Shown here: one piece after another, positions 1 through 9,084 of the stretch
Numbering within the stretch: the stretch's first letter is position 1
How the letters are laid out: each line of letters begins with the position of its first letter
From: JAPOXR01 sp965214695
Lineage (GTDB): Bacteria; Pseudomonadota; Alphaproteobacteria; Rhodobacterales; Rhodobacteraceae
Length of the DNA stretch: 64,000 nt
Assembly: GCA_965214695.1 (NCBI GenBank)
Contig: OZ243967.1
Location: 3,348,001-3,412,000 of the forward strand
Reading direction: 5' to 3'
Program-made: the position numbers and the translations under genes
The notes under the pieces: generated by a model
What the model saw: the letters and a program-made list of their open reading frames with translations, nothing else
What the model was told of the DNA's origin: nothing
Databases searched by the model: none

Positions 1-2
1 AC

Positions 3-668
3 GAATTCTGTGCAGGCCGTCCGAACTGGGATCAGGTCGGCGCGATTTTCACTGACCGCGTCCACGACTACGAGACGATGAAGATCCGCATCCTGAATGC
101 GGGCCATCAAGTGCTCGCCAATGCGGGCGAGCTCCTGTCAGTTGGCACGATTGCCGAATGCATGTCCCAACCGGGCATTTCGGCGATGTTCGGCAAAGTT
201 CAGCATCAGGAAATCGCTCCATATGTGGATGCGGTGCCAGGGTTGGACCCGGCAACCTATTTTGCGCTGATCGAATCGCGGTTTTCCAATCCCAATATCC
301 ACGACACCACACGCCGCGTCGCCTTTGACGGCTCATCACGGCACACAGGGTTCGTGATTCCAATACTCCGCGACGCGTTGGCGGCAGGCGGCACCATCGA
401 AGGCCTGAGCCTGGTCGAAGCGCTTTGGGCCAGGATGTGCGAGGGCTCTCGCGAAGACGGTTCGGTCATTGAGCCAAACGATCCCAACTGGGACAGCCTT
501 ACAGCGACGGCCAGGGAGGCCAAGTTCAACCCCCAAGCTTGGCTGAACCAGCATGACATCTACGGTGACCTGGCCGACAGCCCGCGGTTCGCCGAGGCCT
601 TCGGGAACTGGCTTTCAGTGATCTGGTCGGAAGGCACCGCAGCCGCCTTGGGCAAATACGCCGAGTAG
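3..668 (+). CDS. mtlK: Mannitol 2-dehydrogenase, C-terminal part (cut by window start)
   Basis: Cytoplasmic NAD-dependent polyol dehydrogenase that oxidises D-mannitol to D-fructose. The frame is open from base 3, so the N-terminal half lies outside the window; about 221 residues are visible. The sequence KIRILNAGH carries the Lys-x4-Asn-x2-His catalytic signature of the long-chain mannitol dehydrogenase family, and the preceding FCAGRPNWDQVGAIFTD segment also fits that family. The fructokinase that follows 27 bases downstream would phosphorylate its product, the same order as mtlK-mtlZ in Rhodobacter polyol operons. A related long-chain polyol dehydrogenase with another substrate (arabinitol, sorbitol) cannot be excluded. 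Confidence 0.87.
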   Translation, partial: EFCAGRPNWDQVGAIFTDRVHDYETMKIRILNAGHQVLANAGELLSVGTIAECMSQPGISAMFGKVQHQEIAPYVDAVPGLDPATYFALIESRFSNPNIHDTTRRVAFDGSSRHTGFVIPILRDALAAGGTIEGLSLVEALWARMCEGSREDGSVIEPNDPNWDSLTATAREAKFNPQAWLNQHDIYGDLADSPRFAEAFGNWLSVIWSEGTAAALGKYAE

Positions 669-695
669 TATGCGAACCGCTGATTGGAGAGTGTT

Positions 696-1631
696 GTGAT
701 CCTGTGCTGCGGCGAAGCGCTGATCGACATGATTCCGTCCGAAACTTCCGAAGGTCACGCGTGTTTCATGCCTCATCCGGGCGGCGCGGTTTTCAACACT
801 GCGATCGCACTGGGGCGTCTGGGGGTTGCATCCAGCCTCTTGACCGGGCTGTCAAACGACCTGTTCGGAGACCAGCTACGTGCCGCATTGCTGGAAAGCA
901 ATGTCGGCACGGAATTTTCCGTTGCGACCGGCAGGCCAACGACGCTTGCTTTTGTGGCACTCAATGACGGTCAGGCATCCTACAGTTTCTTTGACGAGAA
1001 TTCGGCCGTGCGCATGTTAGGCGACAACGAAATCCCGGCCATCGATCCCGAGATCGACTGCTTGTTTTTCGGAGGAATCAGCCTCGCCAGCGAGCCCTGT
1101 GCCAACACGTTTGCGAGCCTGCTGGAACGTGAGCGCAAATCAAGACTGACGATGATCGATCCGAATATTCGTCCCCATTTCATCCGGGATGCCGATCGCT
1201 TCCAGGCGCGGATCACCCGGATGATTGGGGGATGCGACATCGTCAAGCTTTCCGACGAGGACCTTGAATGGCTGTTCCCGGAGAACTTGCCAATTCACGA
1301 CAAGGCGTTGATGACACTGTCGCTTGGTCCTTCGCTCGTTCTCGTAACGAGAGGAGGCGAGGGCGCGTTTGCATTGTCGTCATCCGGCATTGAACTGACC
1401 GCCCGGGCGGTCCGGACCCAGGTTGTGGACACGGTGGGCGCCGGCGACACTTTTAACGCCGGTTTCCTGGCCGGGCTTTCCCGTGGCGGCAATCTATCGC
1501 GTGATGCGGTCTCGGAGATCTCGGATGCCGAATTGCAGTCAGCCCTGGAGCTGGGAAGTGCTGCCGCAGCGGTAACGGTTTCGAGGGCGGGGGCCAACCC
1601 ACCTTGGGAAAGTGAGATACCATGGCAGTGA
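696..1631 (+). CDS. mtlZ: Fructokinase, PfkB family
   Basis: ATP-dependent sugar kinase, about 311 residues, expected to make fructose-6-phosphate from the fructose released by the upstream dehydrogenase. Visible PfkB signatures are the N-terminal CCGEALIDMIP, the GG motif in HPGGAVFNTAIALGRLG, and the C-terminal DTVGAGDTFNAGFLAGL, which holds the catalytic Asp and anion hole. I chose the GTG at 696 because a GGAG sits at a normal distance upstream; a TTG at 684 in the same frame is the alternative. The last codons overlap the start of glgP by 10 bases, which suggests one transcript. The exact sugar is inferred from context. Confidence 0.87.
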   Translation: MILCCGEALIDMIPSETSEGHACFMPHPGGAVFNTAIALGRLGVASSLLTGLSNDLFGDQLRAALLESNVGTEFSVATGRPTTLAFVALNDGQASYSFFDENSAVRMLGDNEIPAIDPEIDCLFFGGISLASEPCANTFASLLERERKSRLTMIDPNIRPHFIRDADRFQARITRMIGGCDIVKLSDEDLEWLFPENLPIHDKALMTLSLGPSLVLVTRGGEGAFALSSSGIELTARAVRTQVVDTVGAGDTFNAGFLAGLSRGGNLSRDAVSEISDAELQSALELGSAAAAVTVSRAGANPPWESEIPWQ

Positions 1632-4102
1632 GCAGTTCCGCGCCCGGGACCCTTCGGGTAATGGCAGCGCGAACTCTGCCCGAAACACAATGTCACGAGG
1701 CGCACTCCTTGCCAGAATCCAGTTCCCCTGATGCCAATGCAGCCTCCATTCGAGCGGGGATCTTGCGGCACTTGCGGACATCTCTGGGAAAGGATCCCGA
1801 ACAATCCAGCCAATACGATTGGCGAATGGCGCTTTCCCTTACATTGCGTGATCTGGTGGTCGATCCGTGGTTTCAATCCGCTCGACAGACACACGCAGCC
1901 AATGCCAAGCGAGTCTATTACCTGTCGATGGAATTCCTCATCGGGCGCCTGATCGAGGATGTCGCTGCAAATTTGGGCGTTGAACACGCATCGCGCCAGG
2001 CATTGGAGAGCCTCGGGCAGAGTTATGCAAATGTGGTCGCCGACGAACCCGATGCGGCGCTTGGCAATGGAGGGCTCGGGCGGTTGGCGGCATGTTTCAT
2101 GGACAGCCTCTCGACGCTGGCCATACCGGCTTACGGGTACGGCATTCGCTACGAGCACGGGTTGTTCGAACAGCATTTTGAGAATGGAGCGCAGGTCGAG
2201 ACCGCAGAATCCTGGCTGGCGCAACGACACGCCTGGGAATTCGAACGACCCGAAATCTCCTACTCGATCCATTTCGGTGGCAGCGTCGCCAGGCACGAAG
2301 GCAGGACAATCTGGACCCCTGGCGACACGGTGATCGCCACCGCCTATGATACGCCGGTCATCGGCTGGGAGGGCAAGTGGGCCAACACGCTTCGGCTTTG
2401 GGCGGCCAGGCCGACAAAGCTGTTCGACCTGGAGAGTTTCAACCGCGGTGACTACCTGGCGGCCAATGCCCCGGAAAGCCTTGCCCGAACGATTTCCCGG
2501 GTACTCTATCCCGACGACTCCACGGCCACGGGCAAGGAATTGCGTTTGAAACAGGAGTACTTCTTTACCGCTGCCTCGATCCAGGACGCGCTTCGTCGCT
2601 TCCTGTCGGAGGGACATGGGCTTGAAGACCTGGCAGACCATGTGGCGATCCAGCTCAATGACACGCACCCTGCAATTGCCGGGCCCGAGCTTGTTCGACT
2701 GTTGGTCGATGTCAATGGCATGGCGATGGCCGATGCGATTGCCATTGCCCGCGACTGCCTTGGTTTCACCAACCACACCCTGTTGCCCGAGGCGCTGGAG
2801 CGCTGGCCGGACGACCTGTTTGCCCGCGTCCTGCCGCGCCATCTTGAGATCGTCCAGGCCATTCAGGACACCGCCTTGCGCGACACGGGATACGATCTAC
2901 GCATCATCGACAACGGCGAAGTGAAGATGGGTGAACTGGCATTCGTCATGGCACATCGGGTCAACGGTGTTTCGGCGCTACATTCAGATTTGATAAGGAA
3001 GACGGTTTTTGCCGACTTGCACGCGGCTTATCCGGACCGGATCGTCAATCAGACGAATGGTATCACGCCGCGCCGCTGGCTTCACTCTTGCAATGCGCCC
3101 CTGCGGGCACTCATCGACGAGACCATCGGGCCAGGTTGGGCGAATGACCTGAGGCGGTTGTCGGACCTTGAACCCTATGTCGATGACGCCGGCTTTCGCG
3201 AGAGGTTTCACCAAGCCAAGCACCGGAACAAGCGTCGGCTTGGCGCATGGCTGAAAGAGCGAGAAGGCCTATCCATCGATCCGGATGCGATGTTCGACAC
3301 CCAGATCAAGCGCATTCACGAATACAAGCGCCAACTCCTGAATGTTCTCGAGACAATTGCCCGTTGGAACGACATCAAGGACTCTCCGAACAAGGACTGG
3401 ACTCCGCGCCTGAAGATCTTCGCTGGCAAGGCTGCGCCGGGATACGCAATGGCCAAGTCGATCATTCGCCTGATCAACGATGTTGCGACCACGATCAACG
3501 CCGACAAGATGACCAGGGACCATTTGCAGGTTGTCTATCCGGCAAATTACAATGTCTCCATGGCGGAGCTCCTGATACCCGCGTCGGACTTGTCTGAACA
3601 GATCTCGACCGCCGGAATGGAAGCATCGGGCACGGGCAACATGAAACTTTCGCTGAACGGGAGCCCGACCATCGGCACTCTTGATGGTGCAAATGTCGAA
3701 ATTCGCGACCAAGTCGGCGCCGAGAATTTCTTCCTCTTCGGCTTGTCGGTTGACGAGGTCATCGAGCGCCGGCAGGTTCCCGGGTTCTCACGCAATGCGA
3801 TCAAGGCCAGTCCCCGATTGAGCCGCGCAATCAATCAGATCTCCCACGGGGTGTTCTCGGAAGGGGACAGGGAACGCCATGGCAATCTGCTGAGTGACCT
3901 CGCCGGACAAGACCGCTTCCTCGTGACGTGTGATTTCGACAGCTATTGCGAGACACAACGCAAGGTTGATTCAGCCTATCGAGATCGCGACGCGTGGACC
4001 CGAATGGCGGTGCTGAACACTGCCGGAATGGGCTGGTTCTCGTCTGATCGAACAATACGCGGATATGCAAACGACATCTGGGGCGTGTCTTCACTGAAGT
4101 GA
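1622..4102 (+). CDS. glgP: Glycogen phosphorylase
   Basis: Cytoplasmic PLP enzyme, 826 residues, that removes glucose from glycogen chain ends by phosphorolysis to give glucose-1-phosphate. The PLP-lysine block is clear: EASGTGNMKLSLNG around residues 667-680, with Lys near 675. N-terminal family blocks such as RVYYLSMEFLIGR and ALGNGGLGRLAACF are also present, and the length is normal for the family. The start at 1622 lies inside the fructokinase gene; an in-frame ATG at 1661 is a second choice, and neither has a strong ribosome site. It is the first glycogen gene of the operon, 36 bases ahead of glgB. Its product can enter central metabolism through the Pgm and Pgi encoded at the operon end. 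Confidence 0.95.
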   Translation: MAVSSSAPGTLRVMAARTLPETQCHEAHSLPESSSPDANAASIRAGILRHLRTSLGKDPEQSSQYDWRMALSLTLRDLVVDPWFQSARQTHAANAKRVYYLSMEFLIGRLIEDVAANLGVEHASRQALESLGQSYANVVADEPDAALGNGGLGRLAACFMDSLSTLAIPAYGYGIRYEHGLFEQHFENGAQVETAESWLAQRHAWEFERPEISYSIHFGGSVARHEGRTIWTPGDTVIATAYDTPVIGWEGKWANTLRLWAARPTKLFDLESFNRGDYLAANAPESLARTISRVLYPDDSTATGKELRLKQEYFFTAASIQDALRRFLSEGHGLEDLADHVAIQLNDTHPAIAGPELVRLLVDVNGMAMADAIAIARDCLGFTNHTLLPEALERWPDDLFARVLPRHLEIVQAIQDTALRDTGYDLRIIDNGEVKMGELAFVMAHRVNGVSALHSDLIRKTVFADLHAAYPDRIVNQTNGITPRRWLHSCNAPLRALIDETIGPGWANDLRRLSDLEPYVDDAGFRERFHQAKHRNKRRLGAWLKEREGLSIDPDAMFDTQIKRIHEYKRQLLNVLETIARWNDIKDSPNKDWTPRLKIFAGKAAPGYAMAKSIIRLINDVATTINADKMTRDHLQVVYPANYNVSMAELLIPASDLSEQISTAGMEASGTGNMKLSLNGSPTIGTLDGANVEIRDQVGAENFFLFGLSVDEVIERRQVPGFSRNAIKASPRLSRAINQISHGVFSEGDRERHGNLLSDLAGQDRFLVTCDFDSYCETQRKVDSAYRDRDAWTRMAVLNTAGMGWFSSDRTIRGYANDIWGVSSLK

Positions 4103-4138
4103 ATTCCGCCACACCAGCGTCTGCGAACGGGAAACGAC

Positions 4139-6334
4139 ATGATATCGAGTGAGGACGCTCAAAGGATCGCATTCGGGACGCATCCGAACCCTTTTTCGGT
4201 GCTCGGACAGCATGTCGTCGACGGCAAACCGACCTTCAGGGCGTTCGTGCCCGGCGCGACCGGCGTCGAGGTCCTGAATGCCGGGACCGGTCGCCGGGCC
4301 ATGGTTCTGAAGCCGATGCCAGATGCGCCGGGCATTTTTGTCGGGCAGGCCTCCAGGCGAAAGAATCCGTTCCCCTACCGGCTGCGCATCACCAAGGGCG
4401 AAGACAAGTGGGTTGCCGAAGATCCCTATCGATACGGGCCGGTTCTGGGTGAGTTGGACGAACACCTCATCGGCGAAGGAGCGCATCTGAACCTGTGGAA
4501 GGTGCTTGGCGCGCATGTCATCACCCACGAAGGGACTGAAGGCACGCATTTTGCCGTCTGGGCTCCGAATTCCAGCCGTGTTTCGGTCGTTGGGGATTTT
4601 AACGGCTGGGACGGCCGATGTCATGTCATGCGGTTGCGCGGCCAGTCGGGCGTTTGGGAGATTTTCCTGCCCGGTGTGGTTGATGGCGAGGCCTACAAGT
4701 TCGAACTGCTCGGACCCGACGGTGGACTCTTGCCTCAAAAGGCGGACCCGTTCGGCTTCGGCGCTGAACATCCGCCCAAGACCGCCTCGGTCGTGCGACG
4801 GTTGGGCGTCCATGCCTGGAGCGACGCACGGTGGATGGCGTCCCGTGAGGCTCTCCAGAGGACAGACCGTCCGATCTCGATCTACGAGGTTCATCTTGGG
4901 TCCTGGAGGCGGGTGCCCGAAGACGGCAACAGACCGCTCTCCTACCTGGAGCACGCGACCCAACTTGTCGGCTATGCCAGGGAAATGGGCTTCACCCATA
5001 TCGAGCTGATGCCGGTGTCGGAGTTTCCCTTCGACGGCTCCTGGGGCTACCAGCCGGTGGGTCTTTATGCACCAACGATCCGTCACGGTACGCTGGAGGA
5101 GTTTCGCGCCCTGGTCGATTCCTGCCACGCGGCAGGAATTGGGCTCATCCTCGACTGGGTTCCAGGACACTTTCCCGAAGACCCGCACGGGCTGGGGCGT
5201 TTCGACGGTTCTGCGCTCTACGAACATCAGGACCCGCGAGAGGGCTTTCACCCGGACTGGAATACTCTGGTCTACAATTACGGCCGGCGCGAGGTATCCA
5301 ACTTTCTCGTCGCCAATGCGCTCTACTGGCTGAAGGAGCACCATGTCGACGGGCTGCGGGTCGATGCCGTCGCGTCGATGCTTTACCGGGACTATTCCCG
5401 AAAGGAAGGTGAATGGGTTCCCAACAAGTATGGTGGGCGCGAGAATTTGGAGGCCATCGCTTTCATGCAGCGCACCAATGCCGTCGCTTATGGCGATGTG
5501 TCGGGCATCATGATGATCGCCGAGGAATCCACGGCCTTTCCGGGCGTCAGCGGAACTGTGGATTCCGGCGGTCTCGGCTTCGGGTTCAAGTGGAACATGG
5601 GCTGGATGAACGATACGCTGAAATACATGGGCGAGGACCCTGTCCACCGCAAATTCCACCATGACAAAATGACCTTCGGATTGCACTACGCCTTTTCCGA
5701 GAACTTCATCTTGCCCATCAGCCATGACGAGGTCGTCCACGGCAAGGGCTCGATGATCGACAAGATGCCGGGCGAAGGCATGGAGAAATTTGCAAACTTG
5801 CGTGCCTATTACGGTTTCATGTGGGGGCATCCGGGCAAGAAACTGCTGTTTATGGGCTGCGAGTTCGCGCAGGGCATGGAGTGGAACCACGACAAATCGC
5901 TTGACTGGCATTTGCTTGACAGCGACTTGCATAGCGGAATGCAGCGCTTGGTGCGCGACCTGAACCGTCTTTATCGGGACACGCCCGGCCTTTACCAACT
6001 TGACTGCAAGGCGGAGGGGTTCGAGTGGGTCGAGGGCGGTGCGGCCGACGAATCCATATTTGCCTGGATCCGGCGCGGCGAAAGCGGAGCGCCGCCTGTT
6101 CTGGTGGTCAGCAACTTCACTCCGGTCGAAAGGATCGGTCGGCGGATCGGTGTCCCCCGGTCCGGACGCTGGATTGAGCGCCTGAATACCGACGCTGCGA
6201 CCTACGGTGGTGGCGAACGTGGAAACCTGGGATGCGTGGACAGCGAGCGGGTCGCCGCATCCGGACGCGAGCACTCATTGTCTCTGACACTTCCACCGCT
6301 TTCAACGCTCTTTCTTGAACTTGAAACGGCCTGA
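4139..6334 (+). CDS. glgB: 1,4-alpha-glucan branching enzyme
   Basis: GH13 enzyme, 731 residues, that introduces alpha-1,6 branches into glycogen. An N-terminal CBM48-type module (HFAVWAPNSSRVSVVGDFN, about residues 137-155) precedes the catalytic barrel. Catalytic residues are visible: Asp in GLRVDAVASM near residue 408, Glu in MMIAEESTAFP near 461, and the transition-state Asp in PISHDEVVHGK near 533. The full two-module N terminus matches the usual GlgB size of about 730 residues. It lies between glgP and glgC in the operon, with a short gap on both sides. Confidence 0.96.
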   Translation: MISSEDAQRIAFGTHPNPFSVLGQHVVDGKPTFRAFVPGATGVEVLNAGTGRRAMVLKPMPDAPGIFVGQASRRKNPFPYRLRITKGEDKWVAEDPYRYGPVLGELDEHLIGEGAHLNLWKVLGAHVITHEGTEGTHFAVWAPNSSRVSVVGDFNGWDGRCHVMRLRGQSGVWEIFLPGVVDGEAYKFELLGPDGGLLPQKADPFGFGAEHPPKTASVVRRLGVHAWSDARWMASREALQRTDRPISIYEVHLGSWRRVPEDGNRPLSYLEHATQLVGYAREMGFTHIELMPVSEFPFDGSWGYQPVGLYAPTIRHGTLEEFRALVDSCHAAGIGLILDWVPGHFPEDPHGLGRFDGSALYEHQDPREGFHPDWNTLVYNYGRREVSNFLVANALYWLKEHHVDGLRVDAVASMLYRDYSRKEGEWVPNKYGGRENLEAIAFMQRTNAVAYGDVSGIMMIAEESTAFPGVSGTVDSGGLGFGFKWNMGWMNDTLKYMGEDPVHRKFHHDKMTFGLHYAFSENFILPISHDEVVHGKGSMIDKMPGEGMEKFANLRAYYGFMWGHPGKKLLFMGCEFAQGMEWNHDKSLDWHLLDSDLHSGMQRLVRDLNRLYRDTPGLYQLDCKAEGFEWVEGGAADESIFAWIRRGESGAPPVLVVSNFTPVERIGRRIGVPRSGRWIERLNTDAATYGGGERGNLGCVDSERVAASGREHSLSLTLPPLSTLFLELETA

Positions 6335-6367
6335 GGGACATAGGTGACACAAGAGGAAGGAAATTGG

Positions 6368-7627
6368 ATGACACAAGAAGCTCACAGGCTTGCACAGCAA
6401 ACGATGGCATTTGTGCTGGCAGGAGGGCGCGGCAGCAGGTTGTACGAATTGACCGACCGGCGCGCCAAACCCGCCATGTTTTTCGGCGGCAAAAGCCGGA
6501 TCATCGACTTTCCGCTTTCGAATGCGGTGAATTCCGGAATCCGGCGCATCGCGGTTGCCACGCAGTACAAGGCGCATTCGCTCATTCGGCACTTGCAGCG
6601 TGGCTGGAGCTTCTTTCGTGCCGAGCGGAATGAGTCGCTTGACATTCTGCCTGCCTCGCAACGTATGGACGACGAGAAATGGTACAGGGGCACGGCGGAT
6701 GCGGTGAAACAAAACACCGACATCATTCGCAGCTATGGGCCGAAATACATCGTGATCCTTGCCGGAGACCACATCTACAAGCAGGATTACGCGATGATGA
6801 TCGCCCATCACGCCGAAAACGGCGCGGATGTCACGGTCGGCTGCATCGAAGTGCCGCGGACGGAGGCGACGGGTTTCGGCGTCATGAAAGTCGATGCCGA
6901 GGATCGCATTCTCGATTTCGTCGAGAAGCCACGGGACCCACCAGCCATGCCAGGCGATCCGGACACGGCCTTGGCCAGCATGGGCATTTACGTTTTCGAA
7001 ACCGAATACCTTCTGGAGATCCTGAACGAGATGGCGGGCGAGCCTGGCTATGGCAACGATTTCGGTGGCGACGTGATCCCGAAGATCGTCAGGGAGGGAA
7101 GGGCAGTCGTGCACCCATTCAGTCGGTCATGCATTCGGTCGTCGCTGGAGAAGAAGGCTTATTGGCGGGATGTCGGTACGGTCGATGCATTTTGGCAGGC
7201 AAATATCGACCTGACGGATTTTCGGCCCGAACTGGACCTTTACGATCAGACCTGGCCCATCTGGACGTATTCCGAACTTACCGCCCCGGCAAAGTTCATT
7301 CACAACGAGGAAGGCAGGCGAGGACACGCGATTTCGTCGATGGTTTCGGGGGGATGCATCATCTCGGGATCCAGCCTCGATCGATGCCTTCTGTTCACGG
7401 GCGTGAAGACCCACTCCTACTCCCAGCTCGAAGGCGTTGTCGCCATGCCCTATGCGGAAATCAACAGACGCGCGCGTCTGAAGAACACGGTGATTGACCG
7501 CGGTGTCGCAATCCCGAAGGGGCTGGTTGTCGGCGAGGACCCCGAACTGGATGCCAGACGCTTTCGTCGGACGGACAATGGCATTTGCCTGATTACCAAG
7601 CCGATGATCGACCGACTGAATGGCTGA
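6368..7627 (+). CDS. glgC: Glucose-1-phosphate adenylyltransferase (ADP-glucose pyrophosphorylase)
   Basis: Makes ADP-glucose from ATP and glucose-1-phosphate, the committed and normally allosterically controlled step of bacterial glycogen synthesis. 419 residues, normal length. Nucleotidyltransferase signatures are AFVLAGGRGSRLYELT, RRAKPAMFFGGK and IIDFPLSNAVNSGIRR. The C terminus has the left-handed beta-helix type repeats of the family. I placed the start at ATG 6368 because AGGAAGG lies about eight bases upstream; an upstream GTG at 6344 is in frame but lacks such a site. The 3' end overlaps glgA by 8 bases, suggesting coupled translation of the synthesis pair. Confidence 0.96.
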   Translation: MTQEAHRLAQQTMAFVLAGGRGSRLYELTDRRAKPAMFFGGKSRIIDFPLSNAVNSGIRRIAVATQYKAHSLIRHLQRGWSFFRAERNESLDILPASQRMDDEKWYRGTADAVKQNTDIIRSYGPKYIVILAGDHIYKQDYAMMIAHHAENGADVTVGCIEVPRTEATGFGVMKVDAEDRILDFVEKPRDPPAMPGDPDTALASMGIYVFETEYLLEILNEMAGEPGYGNDFGGDVIPKIVREGRAVVHPFSRSCIRSSLEKKAYWRDVGTVDAFWQANIDLTDFRPELDLYDQTWPIWTYSELTAPAKFIHNEEGRRGHAISSMVSGGCIISGSSLDRCLLFTGVKTHSYSQLEGVVAMPYAEINRRARLKNTVIDRGVAIPKGLVVGEDPELDARRFRRTDNGICLITKPMIDRLNG

Positions 7628-9077
7628 CATGAACGTTCTCTTCGTCGCCTCCGAATGCGCGCCGTTCATAAAGACCGGCGGTCTGGCCGACGTGATTGGC
7701 GCGGTGCCGAAGGCGCTTGCTGCCCTCGGCGCGAATGTTCGGGTGCTGATCCCGGCCTGTCCGGCACTGAACGATCTTGCTGCCAGGGGCAGGACGGTCA
7801 CCCGGTTCAGCAATCTGTTCGGCGGGAATGCAGAAGTTAGAGCAACAAGGTCGGAAGGCATCGATCTCTTGCTGCTTGTCGCACCACACCACTACGACCG
7901 CGCTGGAAGCATCTACCTGGGTCCGGACGGCAATGACTGGCCCGACAACCCCGTGCGTTTCGCCGCCCTGAGCCTCGCCGCGGCGGAGATTGCCTCGAAC
8001 GGGATCAAGGGCTGGAAGCCCGACATCGTGAATGTCCATGACTGGCAGACCGGGCTGGTGCCAGCCTATCTGGGACAGGCCGGACGAGCCACGCCCCCTG
8101 TGGTCATGACCGTTCATAACATCGCGTTTCAGGGACATGCTGATGCAGACCTGCTTTCGAAGCTGAAACTGGGACGGGAGCTGTTTACCCCGGACGGGAT
8201 CGAGTTCTACGGGAAGATCAACTTTCTCAAGGCCGGGCTGGCTCTTTCCGACAAGATCACGACAGTAAGCCCGACTTATGCCGCCGAGCTGCTGACGCCG
8301 GAATTCGGCATGGGGCTGGATGGTCTGCTGAGGGCGCGTCGAGGCGACCTTAGCGGCATCTTGAACGGAATAGATCTTGACGTCTGGAACCCTGAAACCG
8401 ACCCGAACCTGGTCAGGACCTATTCCTCGCTGTCCCTGGGGCGGAGGGCGGCGAACAAGGGCAAAATCGAAGCCCGGTTCGGATTGAAGCGAGGCGAAGG
8501 CCCGTTATTCTGCGTTGTCAGTCGCCTGACCTCGCAAAAGGGGCTGGACCTGTTGCTGGACTGCCTGCCCGGGCTGGTCGCTGAAGGTGCCAGCCTGGCG
8601 CTTCTTGGATCGGGCGAGGCCGAGTTGGAACAGCAATTCGTGGCAGCATCGAAGCGCTACCCAGACAATGTCGGCGTCATCATCGGGTATGACGAACCGT
8701 TGTCGCATCTCTTGCAAGGCGGCAGCGACGCCATCCTGGTGCCTTCACGGTTCGAGCCCTGCGGCCTGACGCAGCTCTACGGCTTGCGCTATGGCACGTT
8801 GCCGGTCGTTGCCCGGACCGGTGGCCTTGCCGACACGGTCATTGACGCGAACGAGGCCGCCCTGACGGCTGATTGCGCCACGGGTTTCCAGTTTGCGCCA
8901 GTCAATGCCACGATGCTGTGGCAGGCGATCCTGCGTGCCTGCGCAATCTATCGGCGACCAAAAATCTGGTCCGCCATGATGCGCCGTGCCATGCGCTGCC
9001 CCGTAGGCTGGGACGCTTCAGCCGCTGCCTACCAACGCATTTATGCCGGGTTGCTGGCCGACCGAGATCAGGATTGA
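7620..9077 (+). CDS. glgA: Glycogen synthase (ADP-glucose dependent)
   Basis: GT5 glycosyltransferase, 485 residues, that transfers glucose from ADP-glucose to the growing alpha-1,4 chain. The N-terminal ADP-glucose binding motif KTGGLADVIGAVP lies at about residues 18-30, and the C-terminal nucleotide-sugar block includes PSRFEPCGLTQLYGLRYG with the conserved Glu. Length is normal. ATG 7620 overlaps the glgC stop; ATG 7629, three codons on, is also possible. It forms the synthesis core with glgC and glgB, while the flanking glgP, glgX and malQ are degradative. Confidence 0.96.
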   Translation: MADMNVLFVASECAPFIKTGGLADVIGAVPKALAALGANVRVLIPACPALNDLAARGRTVTRFSNLFGGNAEVRATRSEGIDLLLLVAPHHYDRAGSIYLGPDGNDWPDNPVRFAALSLAAAEIASNGIKGWKPDIVNVHDWQTGLVPAYLGQAGRATPPVVMTVHNIAFQGHADADLLSKLKLGRELFTPDGIEFYGKINFLKAGLALSDKITTVSPTYAAELLTPEFGMGLDGLLRARRGDLSGILNGIDLDVWNPETDPNLVRTYSSLSLGRRAANKGKIEARFGLKRGEGPLFCVVSRLTSQKGLDLLLDCLPGLVAEGASLALLGSGEAELEQQFVAASKRYPDNVGVIIGYDEPLSHLLQGGSDAILVPSRFEPCGLTQLYGLRYGTLPVVARTGGLADTVIDANEAALTADCATGFQFAPVNATMLWQAILRACAIYRRPKIWSAMMRRAMRCPVGWDASAAAYQRIYAGLLADRDQD

Positions 9078-9084
9078 TCCGGCC

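Noticed and set aside
4091..6274. A 727-codon open frame on the minus strand opposite glgB
   Set aside because: It mirrors glgB codon positions in GC-rich DNA, has no ribosome site or recognisable domain, and glgB is unmistakable.
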